Below are positions 48,225-61,992 of a stretch of DNA of 64,000 nucleotides, piece by piece. Position 1 is the first letter of the stretch, and the number at the start of each line of letters is the position of its first letter. Origin of the DNA: Xiphias gladius. Its lineage: Eukaryota > Chordata > Actinopteri > Istiophoriformes > Xiphiidae. Location: contig NC_053412.1 of the NCBI RefSeq assembly GCF_016859285.1, forward strand, positions 4,584,289-4,648,288, written 5' to 3'. Both the position numbers and the translations under genes were made by a program. Below the pieces are notes generated by a model. That model was not told where the DNA came from. It worked only from the letters and a program-made list of their open reading frames with translations, and did no database searches.

Positions 48225-48500
48225 CCCCTGCCTTAAATACTGTGGTGGCTCCCGTGGACAATATTGCTCAGAGATCCCAGAGGTGTCAGCGAGGGACGGA
48301 TCACAGACAGGGGGATGTAATTAAAACAGAAGGAAACATTTTGGCGTCTCGATTCAAGATTCATCTTTTTATAGTGGATGAGAGCCACTGAATGACTTGA
48401 TGATTTCGTCACCGGGGCCACATTTAAGGAGGCCGGGAAAATTAACATTTTGCTGTGCTTCATAATTAAACAGAAGCCAGGGAGACTAATTAAGAAGCAG
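48225..48500. promoter_or_regulatory. Candidate conserved non-coding element in klf7 intron 3
   Basis: Repeat-free sequence with GATGTAATTAAAACAG, TCATAATTAAACAG and GACTAATTAAGAAG motifs and an ACAATATTG (SOX-like) site. The dense homeodomain-type cores suggest an intronic enhancer. No alignment was possible. Confidence 0.3.
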
Positions 48501-49482
48501 AGGCAGAGTCAACTCTTCAAAGTGACAAAGCCATGCACCTCCACACCTCTTACTGAGATTAGTGGGGGGGGGGGCTTTTCTGCTTTGTAGGAAGCTAAAC
48601 GCAAAGTGTGAGGAAAGGTCAGAAAGACATGCCAACACAGGACCGTTGGCAAATTAGAGATGTATTTGGGAAAACCCTGCAAAGACAACAGCGCTGAGCG
48701 TAAGTGAAGACATGCGCTGCTCAAGGACACTCGGTGCTCGGTTCGCAGGGCTCAGACCGGGAATCCTGCAGTTATAGGATAGTCTCTCCAACAACTGGGC
48801 CAGCCTGAGGCTTTATTTACGCTAATACACACAACTGCATTTTAGGTCATGGTGGCTTCAGAAATTCACCAAATACATTTTTGTTGTAACGTCCGACGCA
48901 CCAAAAACTGGTACTATTTTCTTATAAAGAATACTTTATAAAGGGTAACTGGTCAGCAGTGATCCAAAAAAAAAAAAAAATCACAGTTTAGTAATACTTA
49001 AAAAGGACATTTTTACATCCACAAAAGCTCTCCTTATTAAAAGTCTTTAACTTATCTGTGAAGCATTAATAAACAATTTATTAACATTAAATTAATTTAT
49101 AAGCGCTTTAGAATGTGTGATTTACTACAACTTCGTACCCAGAAACTTAAGTTTCAATTAAAATTCCATACCAGTGACGTGTGGTGGTGCAAATGAGTTC
49201 TACAACCATCTTACGCCTCTGTCCCCGTGTGAAAGCAGCCTCCAAATCAAGGCCGTGCATCAACATGTGAGAAGATTCACGATTAATATGCTGCACATGG
49301 CCTAATGGGGGTATAGCGCAGCATGAGCACCCTCCGGATTCCCATTGAAAGACTGAGCAGGTTGGGTCTTGCGCGTGTTGCAGAGGAGCACAAATTAGTA
49401 GTCCTGTCGGCGCACTTTTAAACCGGGTCAGGAACACGTTTGGGTGTGTTGCCAGCATCTTGTGGCACTTCTTATCGAATCA

Positions 49483-49794
<312 letters not shown>

Positions 49795-51689
49795 TCATCC
49801 ACCAATCACAGGCCTTTTTATGTCTTCTGTGGTCCTGCCAAAAAACCTCTGTGGTGCTGGTGTGGAATCATGAATATAAACATTTGGTGACGTCAAGTTG
49901 ATGTCTGTTGTCTGTTTGCAAATTTAAGAGATTTTATTTAAAAGATTGTGTCCTGCATATGTGGATTTCATTGCAGTTTTGATTTCTATTTCACCGATAA
50001 AAGGTCCCTGTGCCTCCCTTCACTCCAACCCCCAACCCTCACCCGAAGCCCCCCCCCACCACCCCCTCTTTTTAGGGGTTGGAAAGAGAGCTAGGCAATG
50101 TTTAACACTGAGATGGCGAAGCTCCCACTGGTCTCCAATCTTGCTGAACATGCAGAAGAGGAGTGGATTGTAGAGAGAAGTGGAGCGAGAGAAGAGGTGG
50201 AGTGGGAGAGGATGGGGGGCGAGGGGGGATTAGAGGCAAGGTGGATAAGAGAGTCAGAAGAGGTGGTGAGATGAGACCAGGAGACGGAAAAGTGGAGTAG
50301 GAGAGAAGTGCTGCAGAAGTGGATTAAGGCAGAGGAGGCTGCAGATATGCCGGCAGAGGAGGGGGTAGTGATAATTAGGCCAGTCACACGGCAGAATGGC
50401 AAGGAAGCCACAATCTGCCAGCTGCGTCCAGCTCCGAAGATGTCACCTGCATCAGTCACATCCCATCTGGACCCCTGGCTCCTGGTTGAATACAGACACA
50501 CTGACCAGCTCTGCTCGAGTGGCTTCGGCACAAACACTGCCTTAATTTGTTGAATGTGATCATCGAAAGGAACACAATCAATGGATCCACTGCTTTGTGA
50601 GGACAGTGAAGACTGAGAAGAGTGCTTGTCTAAAGACACTCGTGGTTTGGCGCCATTATCTGTACCAGCTGGTGTGGAAATCTACTGATTGTGTGCAGAT
50701 TTGTTCCAAAAAAAAAAATCAATAATGTATGCAGTATTTCTATGTTCCAATTAAAAGTACATTTCTGTGTTTTCAGTGTGTTAAATGCCACTAACATGAA
50801 CTACAATTTCATGGCAAAGTTGTCCTAAAATGAAAGCTGAATGTCACAAGCAGCGGCACACGGGGGAAAGAATACAAATCTCTCGACATTTGACCCGCTC
50901 GAGCATTTCCTATCGAATACACTCGCCGAGCAGCCATGTCGCAGAGAACTCCATTACCAGGAATCATGTAATGTTTGGTGATGAGAAACAGAGGTGCATT
51001 CGGTTACAGCTTTGATGAGGTGATAAATGAACAAGTGAGAAAAGACTGACCCCCAGTCAGCAATCATGAAATAGCAAAAAGCACCAATGATGAATACAAA
51101 TTGATAACACTTAATACATTTCTATTCATTTTGATTTGTTTCCCCTTTTAAGTTCATGATTTTTAGTATCACTTACATCCATTTGACACTAAAAGATTTT
51201 ATTTCAGATAAAATAATATTTATGGCCAGTAAACTCTGTTCAGTAAACATTTTTGTGCAGTTTAAGTCCCTTTGGTTTAGAGACCCAGAAATTAGCCCTG
51301 TCCCCTTCCATTCAACCATCCCTGCATGTCCCCATTGTGGACATGTATCCCTTCATACTGCCTCACTTCCCAGAAACACCCAGAACAGCAGGTCTGGGCC
51401 ATCCGGCTCTGGCCAATGAGATTCCCGGGAGGCAGGGATGCCTGATTGTGCTGCCTAGCAACGGGAGCAAGGGGGCGGGGTGTATATGTGTGTATGTGAG
51501 AAGAGGGTTGTGCTGAAACATGAGGAGGCAGTAGTCAGTGCAGCTGGCTGGATCTGGCAAAGGCACGCCGCCATGCCACCGGCCAATTACCGAGCACGCT
51601 GGTAGAGCACGGAGGCAGTTGCCTAGCGACGGTAACTGTAGAGCTGTACGGGGAAAGGGGGCGGGGGGGGGGGCAAGGCTGGTATGCTG

Positions 51690-51731
51690 ATGGTGGTGGT
51701 GGTAGTGGTGGTGGTGGTGGTGGTGGTGGTG
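51690..51731 (+). repeat. (GGT)n simple repeat
   Basis: About 14 GGT units with one AGT interruption. The minus strand reads CCA, which gives a meaningless poly-His frame. Confidence 0.92.
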
Positions 51732-51856
51732 AAGGAGGAGGGGAGAGAGGAGGGGCACTAAGAGACCAGAGCCTGCAGCAGTACATAACCACTCAGCTAC
51801 CGACTCCTCCAACGATATGCTGCACTCCGTTGCCTAGCAACAGAACACCCCCCCCG

Positions 51857-51881
51857 CACACACACACACACACACACACAC
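51857..51881 (+). repeat. (CA)n microsatellite
   Basis: About 25 bp of CA between two C-rich runs. Confidence 0.9.
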
Positions 51882-53254
51882 CCCCGCTCTCCTCTCCCTC
51901 TAACAGGTACACACTCGCCTTCTTAAACACAAACACTCACACACTGGACTGTAACTTTCAGGATACAATGCTACATAGAATATGACTGATTGGCAGTTTA
52001 AAATGGCAATCAGTAACCTAATCCACCGGATTAGCCCAAATTTAGAAACATAATCAGATTATGCTCTGTTACTTTTGGATTACTTTGCCCGTAAAACATA
52101 TAATGTAGATTATGAAGCTAAGTGGATTATTTCTTCTGATTAAAGAATCAGGGTTTTGGACAGTGCTGTTGTCAAAAAAAAAAAACATTATTTATTCTGC
52201 ATTATTTAATAAAATCCCCATTAGCTGACACCATTCACTCATTTCAGGCAGAAACGATGTCTAATCAAAATGCTTTTTCCCTTTAAAAATCTTTTTTTTT
52301 TTTTTTTTTTCTGCAGTAATCAAATAAGCAATCAGATATTTCCCATCCGTAATCTGATAACTGGGTGTTTCCTGAGTCACTGTAATCCCATTATGTGTAA
52401 TCTGTTACTTCCGAACGCTCTCGCGCACACACGCACACACAGTCACACGTGCACGCACTCGCTCCAGCCTCTCAGGTGCCAGTGTTGAAGTTAATTGCAT
52501 TCCCTCCATTAGTTAGAGCTGAAGCAGGGCATCCGGGTCTCAGAGGTCATTAGAGAGGCTCTTGGAGAACACTTTATAGGCTCCTGCCCACAACTGGCAC
52601 TGGCGATGAGCGAGAGACAGAGAGAAACACGCTACGAGAGAATGATGATAGATGGGCGAACCGATGGAGAGATGAGGCACGTTAGAGAGACGCATGAGAA
52701 AGATGGACAAGTAGGGCTGTGGGCTGAGAGTCAGCAGAGGGGTAAGTCTTTCTCTGGATAGACAATCTAGGAGATTGCCCATGTCGAATCTAGGCAAGAA
52801 ACTAGCAGGAATTTGGGAATTTGATGAATGTAAACGACAGGCAACTGGTGGATAAAGTCAGAATCTCCCGGTTAAACATTTGACCGCATCCTATCCACAT
52901 CGTTTGATTGTTTTAAGCTCAGCACCTTACAAGCTCTAAATGAAGACCCTCATGACTCAGGGCTATGAGCCAACGTTAGCTCTAGCAGCTAAAGTCCACG
53001 GCTGTCAACAGGAGGTGTGGTCACATTTCGGGTATCGAATATCAGATATGACTTTCCGGCATTTTCAAGCTATGTGATCACAAAACACAACTGAACTTTT
53101 GAACGTCATGATTAAATTTGAATAAAATGAGTAATGTCAAGTGTTCTACTAATTTAATAGAGTATCTTCACAAATGTGGGCCAAATTGGTTACTTTTTAG
53201 ACCGAAAGAAATTCAAGTTATAGTTATCCTATATTATATTGTTCTATTCAACAT

Positions 53255-53650
53255 ACACTTGGCCAAAAGTATGTGAACAAGTATCTGAAAAAAAGTATGT
53301 GTACACCTTAAAATTACGTCCATATGTGATCGTTGAACATCTCGTTCCAAAACCATGGGCACTAATCTTCTGCTATAACAGCCTCCACTCTTCTGAGACG
53401 GCTTTCCACAAGATTTAGGAACCTGGCTGCGGGGATTTGCTCCCATTTGGCCACAAGAGCATTAGTGAGGTCCAACACTGATGCCAAGTGATAAGGCTTA
53501 GCTTGCAGTCAGTGTTCCAGTTTAATTCAAAAGGTGTTGGACGGGGTTGAGGTGCAGGCCAGTCAAGTTCTTCAACACCAAACTGGGAAAAACAAGAAAG
53601 GGCCTTCCCCGAAATGTTACCACAAAGTTGGAAGCCTAAAATATAATTGT
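53255..53650. mobile_element. Partial copy of the same MITE family as 36106-36602
   Basis: It starts CACTTGGCCAAAAGTATGTG, like the terminal repeat of the other copy, and shares internal text such as CCAAAACCATGGGC, GACGGCTTTCCACAAGAT and GGTTGAGGTGCAGGCCAGTC. The right terminal repeat is absent, so this copy is truncated at its right side. Confidence 0.7.
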
Positions 53651-54009
53651 AAGCAGTATGATTTCCTTTAATTTGAACTCAGGGGGCTTGTCAAAACCAC
53701 GAAGACCACAGGCATAGGCCTGAAGTTTATCGACAACAGCACAATATTGGTCAAAGAAATTGCAGTTAGATGATTTCCTCAAATCGTTCAGCCCTAGGTG
53801 AGAGCGGAAAAAGAGCGGAGTGATAAAATAAGAGCATGACAGAGAGCCATATATACACAGACATGTAATGAAAACACTGATATAAAATGAAAGGAAGAAG
53901 GAGCTGGAGAGAGAGAGATATTAGAAACACAGAAAGAGTGAGAGAGAGAAGGCAGAATAACTCAACGGTCCTCGTGTTTTACCCGTTCCCTCACCCTGCC
54001 CAAAATCTA

Positions 54010-54240
54010 ATTGTACCATTCCTTATCTGCCATAAGCCTATTCACAAAAAGCTCTACAGGGCACTGTCATTTCAACTTAGCCCGTCTAATTCCAGATTAA
54101 ATCGTAGCCTTTTCTCCGTCGGTAATTTATGGAAATAACAACTAAGAAAAAGAGGATTTGAGTAATGACATCTTTAAACTTGTCAGGATAATGGCTCGCT
54201 GAATGGGGGGAGCCTGTGGCACTGCTGTCTTTTTCTGAAG
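54010..54240. promoter_or_regulatory. Candidate conserved non-coding element in klf7 intron 2
   Basis: Repeat-free sequence with CCCGTCTAATTCCAGATTAAA, GGTAATTTATGG and TGAGTAATGACATC motifs, flanked by purine-rich and pyrimidine-rich DNA. Judged from composition only. Confidence 0.25.
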
Positions 54241-54689
54241 AGGGTCGCTCTACTGTACCTCCCCCATTCCTGTCTTCTGTCTTCATCTACTCTTTGTTTC
54301 ACTCCACGTCAGTCTCTCCTCTTCCTCTGCCTTTTCTTTAGCTTTTGTGTTTTCTTTTGTCATCTAATGTCGACATTTCCCCCTTTATGATTCTACCCTC
54401 CTGGACTGAATAACAAGACAGACGTTCTTTAAGTAGATGCTTTTATTCAAAGCACCTTAAGTGCCAATGATAAGCTCGTGGAAATGAGCCTTTTATGGTG
54501 CTATATGTAACATTATATGTCATTAAATCATTATCATATCAATTTTTAAATTTTACTGGATACTGGAAGAAAGGATGCCTCATTACCTTATGACTACAGT
54601 AGTTTTCAAAGGTGATATTTAGATCTGGCAGGAATCATCCTCAATTTTGTCAAGTAGAATAGTTTATTCAGATGTACAGTGCAATATGA

Positions 54690-54945
54690 TCTTAAAACAA
54701 TTAGTCAGTTATTTGATGAGTCAAAGAAAATTATTCAAATAACCATTTAAGACATTTATCAAGCAAAAATGCTAAAGATTCACTGGTTTCAGTTTCTCAA
54801 ATTTGACAAATTGCTGCTTATCTCTGTTTTGCATCATTATAAACTGAGTTTTTGTGCAATACGAGGACAGAACCTTGAGCTCTGGGAACTTGTTATTTTC
54901 TAACATTTGACAAAATTATTATTAATTGTTAGATTTGGATTACTT
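54690..54945 (+). mobile_element. Degraded hAT-like MITE copy (AATCGATTAAT family)
   Basis: It has AAAACAATTAGTCAGTTATT at the left, CAGTTTCTCAAATTTGACAA and ATTGCTGCTTATCTCTGTTTT in the middle, and TTGACAAAATTATTATTAAT at the right. The order matches three other copies in the window (4660-4921, 12704-12992, 61795-61992). Confidence 0.55.
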
Positions 54946-54989
54946 GAATTAAAAAAAAAAATCAAGACAGAAAGAGAGAGAGAAAACCA

Positions 54990-55420
54990 GTCTAAGAGTC
55001 TATAGCTGTGCTAGTGGCACACTGGTGCTTTGAGCTAAATGCCAACATTAGCATGCTAACAGGCTGAGGCAGATGAGAATGCCATTATTTTTGGAGGTAC
55101 CTGGTTACAAACCAAAGCACTGCTGTAATGAAACAGTACTAAAATTTTGACTTGATAATGGTGCTGGAGGAAAAGTCAGGGGATCACCAGAGTCAGTACG
55201 AATCATCTTGAGGGGAGCGCGAATTTCTGTATCAAATTTCTTGGCAATATGTCCAATAGCCTTTTGAGATATTTCACTTTGGACTAACATTGCTGTTTTA
55301 GTCTTCCTGTAAAGCCCCTTGCTTGTATTATGAGTGGACTGCATCAGTGGCACTGGTCTCCCAGAGCTAGCCCAGTTGGCATGGAGTTTAATCACAGGAG
55401 CTGTAGACACGGCACACTAG
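54990..55420 (+). repeat. Teleost dispersed repeat copy (plus orientation)
   Basis: It contains AAATGCCAACATTAGCATGC, GAGAATGCCATTATTTTTGG, AAAGTCAGGGGATCACCAGA and CAATATGTCCAATAGCC in the order of a repeat I recall from many perciform loci. The right boundary is approximate. It is the opposite-orientation relative of the fragment at 39315-39450. Confidence 0.6.
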
Positions 55421-57688
55421 GCAAATCGATGATCGCATGTCTGTGCCCTTTGTTCCAGTCAGGCTGACGCCTAAACCTGTGGTGTGCACCACCGAGGGTG
55501 TGATCACACATACAGCGTGTTTTCATCGTCCTTAATGTACAGAATTTCACAAGTTGACTTGCTTCAAGTTCGCACCCCCCAAAACACGAGTGAGCCAGAG
55601 CTGGTAAACAAGTCACACGTAGCATCTTTGTTGACCAGCTTAGGTGATCTGTCATCCAAATAGCACGGGGATTTAGATTGTAGGGAGCAAACAAATCCAA
55701 TTTCAGTCGCTGTAACTTCATTTAGCATGATGGACGCTTTTTGCCGTATCTGTACCGGTTAAAACATTTAAAGAAACAGCTATATATTAGCATCAGTCCA
55801 GATGGCAGTCCACCACACAGTCCACCACATCAATATTCATCTCATTATCTTTTAGAGGCTGGCTAGAGATCTGCATTTTTGCAGCCCAGTTGTGTCCACC
55901 ATTGTTTAAAAGACATTGTTCTCACCTTCCTAACCAAATCAAAAGAGGAACAATTCCAGACTTCAATTAAAGACTCGAAACATGTTTGGTTTGAGCAAAA
56001 CCTGTAGGCAAAAGGGTGCCATATCCTAACCCTGTTAATTAATAATGGTGCCAAACAACAATTGTTTCCCCCGTCATTACTAGAATAAGCATACAAATGA
56101 CATTCCTCATGGCCTGCCTCCTTAGATGATAATTCATTGTTGTATTTGAAGCATATTTTCCTTGTCTTAAAAGGTTTTTATTACTACCTCCGCAAAATCA
56201 GACACTCTCCAACCTCAGACTGAGAACCACTGACCTAGACTTATAGAACGCATAGAGGACGGGAGGGCCTGAAATAAACCGGGGAAATGGTGGCCTATCC
56301 AGGTCAATCCATCCATCACTGTGCAGTTACTCAGACGGAGGACAGCTCCCCGACAGGGGTCTGAGTGGTTTAGGATTGAGATGGAAGAGCGGGAGAGTTA
56401 TAGCTCCTGAACCCTCCCCCCTTCCTTCTTGAGAAAAACCTTGACGAGCAGGACCTGTCCTGGTTTGGCACAGAGACGTACTTAGGTAGAAAGAGTGGGA
56501 TAAGAGAAGTTGGTTTTCTTAGATCATCGCATTTTTATCTTACGTGGTAATATTTCCATATGGCATAGAGGGGACCATGTTTTAAGTCTGTTCCATTCAT
56601 ACAGAGCTGTTTCTTTTAACATTACTTATCACTTTATGTGTATTTTGTACATGTCCCAGGAATGTGAAGCAGGTGGATTTTCCTCAATTATCTCACACCT
56701 GGTTATCAAGGGATTCAGAAACCTGAATATCTGGAAGGATGTGTGAATAAATGAATGGATAGCTGGATGGACGGACGGATGTCGTGCTCACACAGACCAC
56801 AGAGAGATAACAAGGTTGATACCAGTCTTCTCTGAAAACAGCCTATATTTTATATCTCTCGTCGAAAAATGCTTAAAAGAATAATCCATAAGCAAAACTG
56901 TCCCCCACAGTATGAATGTCTGATTGAGTGGCTGACAGCAGTGGTAGAAGAAAACTGGTATAAGAAAAAACATCAAAGGCAAAAAAAAAAAGCTGGGGTG
57001 CAGTCAAAAGTCCAGCAAGTAAAAAGGAGTTTGCACAACAAAATTGATAGAAAGCTCTTTCAGTTCTATTCTTTAAGTTTCTATGTTCAGTACAGACATT
57101 CTGGCTATGCACTCTTCAGTGTGCAACGGTGCAACGGCTTCAGGAGTGAGTCTTTTTAACCTGTCACCAACAATGAGTGTCAGTCAATTTCATTACCAGC
57201 AGGTGTATCAACGAGCTACCTCTAGTGAGAAAGGTGTCCTCAGAGCTGCCTTTCTGAAAGTCTCTAAGGGCCACTTACTGATATTATACCTGAGAGGTGC
57301 ACCAACGCATATGCTCATATTCACAGACTATACTTAGATCACATAACTCTGTCTCTCTATACAACTCCTTTCCATATACAAGCCTATCACATTTACACAA
57401 ATTAATGTATATTAATGTGAGCTGTATGGGCAATTCCAAGCGATTACATCAAACCAATCCTGAAGCTAAATGACTATTGCACATTGAAGAGGCCTGTGCA
57501 TTTTATTCCTTTGTGCTGAACATACAGACTGAGGCACTAGAATTAAAAGGGCATTCTGACTGATTTTTACTTGAAAAGCCAAAATAGCTGAACAACTTCC
57601 TTTTAAAAAATACAATTACTGCTCCAACTATATCTAAAAAATAATCAGTATGTCTGCAAACTCCTTCAGGATTATGACTAATTCTCAC

Positions 57689-58316
57689 CTGTGTGTGTCC
57701 TCTGATGAGCCTTTAGGTGGGAGCTCTTGGTGTACACCTTCCTGCAGCCATTGAACTGACAACGGTGAATCCTCTTCTTGTTCTCCGGTAGCTCCCCAAC
57801 CCCGATCACACATGCAGCCCCCTCCTCTTCGTCCTTCATTCGGACAGGGAGGGCATGCGCCGCCACCAACCGGGCCGCACTAAGACCCACCTTCCTGGCC
57901 ACCAGCTTCAGGGTGAGTGTCCCATCAGCTGAAGCCGTCAGTGTCTGGTTGGGTTTGACGAGGTGACGGCCCAGTTCTGGTGATGACGGGGGTGTGAGGG
58001 AGGTGACGGCACTCAGCTGGGCCTGGTGGACTCCCTCCATCCCTTCTACGTTTTCCAGCCCCTGGGTTTTGGGTTTGAGGTCCCTTTTCATCGCACCAGT
58101 GGAGGGGAGGTTCTTCCGTGTTGGGCAGAGGATCACTGGAGGTGGGCTCGGAGGCTCAGGGAGGCTGGGCAGGCTGGGGAGCAGGGCATCTGTCAGCTCT
58201 TCCTCACCATCCTCCTTTAGGTAGGCCGGAGTTAGGAGACCATCCAGGTCTTGGTCGAAGAGTTCGGACAGACGCTTGGGCTCCGTCTGCAAATATCGCT
58301 CCAATTCTAGGCAGGT
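57689..58316 (-). CDS. klf7: klf7 coding exon 2 (transactivation region and zinc finger 1)
   Basis: Kruppel-like factor 7 is a nuclear C2H2 transcription factor with roles in neuronal growth and in adipose and blood cells. This exon follows CCTATAG and starts [13 protein letters not shown], the join seen in KLF7 after the exon-1 segment. It has an acidic stretch ([12 protein letters not shown]), a Pro/Ser-rich part, and the KLF6/7-conserved block [20 protein letters not shown] with a hydrophobic [11 protein letters not shown]. Then come [18 protein letters not shown] and zinc finger 1. It ends ACACAG|GTGAGA, phase 1. Exons 2-4 give 267 residues; with about 34 from exon 1 the protein would be about 301 aa, against 302 in human. 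Fish may carry klf7a and klf7b; I cannot tell which this is. Confidence 0.95.
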
Positions 58317-60257
58317 CTATAAGAGAGAAAGTGGCAGAAAAAACTAAATTTAGATTCAGCTCAGGCAAGTTCATGCATTTGGGCAACTGCACTGAAACTG
58401 CCCATCCTCACTGTCAAATCCCACGTGACCATTACAACAGCCATCAGATCATCTGATATGCCTTTACACACTGTGGAAAGAAAATCTGCATGGTGCCATC
58501 CGCTCACCCAGACAGGCAACTTAGCAGCTCTGCCAGCTGTCACATGCGCACTCGCACAGATAGCCTCTGAGACAGCCAGGATTACTTGGCAGCACCGGCA
58601 AGACGGCTGATTACACACTGATTGATTGCAACCGCTGTAGCATGGAACGAAAGCAAGGCGAGTGGATAGCAGAGGAGAAGTCCTGAAATGTACAGAACTC
58701 CTATCAAACAACATTTTATAGAGCTTTGACAAGCCATGTGTGCGTCGGCTTCCACCGAGCCAAGATAGAAAGATTTATTCAGCTGTAGTTATGGTCTGCT
58801 TCATCCCTATTACGCCAAACACCTCTCCCCGTGGAGGGCAAATAAAAGGCTGCATTCCCGATTTGTGTGAACTGGCATCCTGAGAAGTCTATTACTTTGC
58901 ACCAAGCTGGCAAGGTTCTAAAAGGAGAGGCAGCGAGGGAAAGACACACTCCATGTCCAAGGATGAAGCTATTATGTTTGAATGGACGGCGGCAGTTTGA
59001 TCCCAGGGATCGTTGTGTTTCACTTGTAGCCACTAACCTGTCTTGACAGCTGAGATGGAGGCTAGCAGCTCCACTGGGCGCGTGCTACTCGCCACTTCAT
59101 TTGTGTGTAAATAGGCACTGACAGACAGAGTAGCTGGTTCCATTATCAGGAATAAGGTTGTACAGACTGAATACATCGGAGACATTTACAATCTTACAAC
59201 ACCCGCCCCCCTTCCCTTGTTTGCACCTTCTAAAAATAAAACTGCACCTTTTTTTTTCTTTTTTGGGGGGTGTCTGTTGCTAAGGGAGTGTGATTTCTCC
59301 TCTAAGTAGTCTTCTTCGAGGAACAAAAAGGGATTTGGAGTTGTTTTTTGACTGTTTGCAGTATTTGCATTCTGACATCAAATTAAAAAACTGCTCGCGA
59401 CCACATCTACAGTGAGAAATGAAGATAATGTGCTGTGCCTCCTCCCTCCACTTCACGCCTACATGTTGTTTTTTTTTCCTTTTTTCTGTGATGGCTTTAA
59501 AAAATAACTTCTTTCATGCACTATCTAAGAGGTCTCTACAGTTTCCTTGATGGCTGCGGCCAGTGAATCGTGAATTAAATGAGAAGGGTTTTTTTTCCCT
59601 TTATTCTTTGTCTCAGAGCACAATTAAATATTGAAGTCGTTGAGACATGATGAAGGGAATAGCGTGCACTGCTCCATAAGGTACTGAAAAAAAAAACAAA
59701 GCTGCTCTTTTCACAATCTGCAATATCTTTCAACCCGTCCACCAGCTCTCACACCCCCGACATCGCTCTCCTTCTCACTCATTTTCGCCATTGCCAATCT
59801 CCTCCTGCTTCACCCACTATCGATTCCCCAAAATCATAATTTTCTCTTTCCTTTTTTTCTTTTTTCTCTTTTTCTTCTCATTGTGGTCTCCTCCTCTCCC
59901 AAGGTTAGGACTAATTACCCACTAAAACCAGCCAGTTAAAGGGGACTTTATTCAACAAAATGCTGAGGACTGCAAACCAAGGTGAGTGTGTGTGTGTGAG
60001 GTAGAGATAGTTCAAGGGAGCGGAAAAGAGGATAGAAACGGATAAGTGAGAGGGGGGCCGAGTGGAAGGTGAAGTAGAAGGAGGAGGAGGAGGAGAGTGA
60101 TGGAGGGACAAGGTGAAGGAGGCTGGAGAGGAGAGAGAAGAGGGAGACAGATCGGAGGAAGGTCTTGACTTCATTTTCTCTGTGGGGGATGAATCCTTTT
60201 TGGAAGTGTGACATTTGGCGTAACAGGATCCTGTCAGCGGGCAAACCGCGGGCCTCA

Positions 60258-60281
60258 CACACACACACACACACACACACA
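60258..60281 (+). repeat. (CA)n microsatellite
   Basis: About 24 bp of CA in klf7 intron 1, close to a region of TGTATG/CATACA-type short repeats (60370-60435). Confidence 0.85.
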
Positions 60282-61319
60282 GAAAAAAGTTCATGCACAC
60301 TAAATGTTAGGTTACGACCCACAGTGTTGCTAGCATGCGCTCGGATGTCAGCTGCGACACAGCATGGCGTGGACTGTGTGTGCATACATACATGCATACT
60401 GTACGTATGTGTGTGTACATGTGTGTGCATACAGAATATGAGATGTTTGACAAAGTAAGGAAGATGAAAGGGGCTGCAGGTGAGGGGGTGGCAGGTATGA
60501 CAAGCTTTTCGTGCCGCTCTTTCTCTCCATAGTTCTTTCCTCCCATCGCTCCATCAAGGCACCCCCCCCCCCTTACTCCGTCCCCGCTTCCTACCCCCCA
60601 GGTGGTGACATTAACATTGTTAGAGAGAAGGTCATGCAGTTGATCAGCGGTTCCTGTGTGTGTAGTGTAGAGTAATGTGGGTGTACTGTATGTCCTGGAT
60701 GTGGCTGCATGTAATTATGCTAGTTTGCATGTGTGTGTACATAATTTTGCAAGTGCACATGTATGTGTGAGTAGCATAATTATGGTGCGCTGTGTGTAAT
60801 TATGCAGCTCTTGTGTGTGGGTGTTAGTGTGAACACCCACACACATGCATAAACACGTCTATTTACTGGTCTTATGGGCTGAAGTGAATGTGCAACGCGC
60901 GTCTGTGTTTGTGTAGGCAAAGACTCGAGAGCCAAAAGCATTGCACAGTAGCCAAGATAAAGGAGCGCTAACGACCCGCTTCAACTCAGTTTGGACAAAC
61001 GCCGATATGGAGAGCCAACATGAACTGGCTCTGCACAAAGCCAGGGTCCATTTCCTAAAAGGCTTTTGGGATGATTCCCTCATGCGTCTCAGGATAAGCT
61101 GAGACAATCCAGTGGCTGTTCCAGCAGCCCCACCTCCACCTCCCAGCCTTAGAAAATTGCTTTAGTGGCACAGGGTGGTGGGGTGACTTGGGACTGTCCT
61201 CCAAACCAGATTCAGGCTCCCATATTGTCAAGCATCTCTTTTGAGCAAGACAGTAAGTCATCACCACTATCAGAGCGCTCTTCTGGAGTATTTTGCTTTT
61301 CTGTGTCCACCACAGTCAA

Positions 61320-61480
61320 ATTTCTAATGACCCATTGCAGTGTCCCAGCAATCCATGACAGATTGACAGTGAGCCGTCATGCACAGTACCAGGACCCTGA
61401 AACCAGGCCAGCTAAATGGAATTCAGCCATCATTAATTTTAATATTTACGCCTGTGCTTTTCCTAACGTGACATGTGATA
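61320..61480. promoter_or_regulatory. Candidate conserved non-coding element in klf7 intron 1
   Basis: Repeat-free DNA containing TTTCTAATGACCC, ACAGATTGACAGTGAG (PBX/MEIS-like TTGACAG) and CATCATTAATTTTAATATT. Composition suggests an enhancer; not tested by alignment. Confidence 0.25.
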
Positions 61481-61794
61481 ATGTCATTGACAAAAAAAAG
61501 AAGGGCCTATTAAGATCAATCAAGAGGTGTTTGGTGCATGAAAGCTATTTTAATCCTTTTGTCGGTCACTAGTCACGTTCAGGTGATGTCAAGTAATGTC
61601 TCATCTAATGGGTCGATCAGTGAAACTAAACTAAATAAGGTCAAAGTTGAAGCTGGAGTTTGACTGCTGTGGTGATGCATAAAATCCAAAGAAAAGCACC
61701 ACCGCAAGGCATGGGATTGTTGCCCTCTCCATAAGATTAAGATTTGTGTGACCCTGCTGGCTGTACTGTATTATTTTTTATTTATTGTCACTAA

Positions 61795-61992
61795 AAGGTT
61801 GCAACTAATTTCATGAACAGTTCATGTGCGCAACATCATTTAATTAATCATTTGATCTTTTAGTCTATAAATATAAGAAAACTCTGATATCAAACCAATG
61901 ATATAGAACAGAGAAAAGTAACAAATCCACATATTTCAGATACTGTAACTTGTAAGTGGGTTTTTTTTCTTAGAATTAATTGACTAAATTAA
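61795..61992 (-). mobile_element. Degraded hAT-like MITE copy (minus orientation)
   Basis: It begins AGGTTGCAACTAATTTCATG, the inverse of the usual right end (TAGTTGCA), and contains ATTTAATTAATCATTTGATC and TTAGTCTATAAATATAAGAAAA. It runs in the opposite direction to the other three copies and is internally shortened. Confidence 0.5.

Noticed and set aside
50091..50639. 182-codon minus-strand frame within klf7 intron 2
   Set aside because: Ser/Leu-rich text read through a purine-rich simple region; no domain, no splice context and no resemblance to KLF7 sequence.
51363..51812. 149-codon minus frame with a poly-His run
   Set aside because: The His run is only the (GGT)n repeat read on the other strand; nothing else supports a gene.
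57778..58456. Plus-strand frames opposite klf7 exon 2
   Set aside because: They are antisense shadows of the GC-rich klf7 coding exon.
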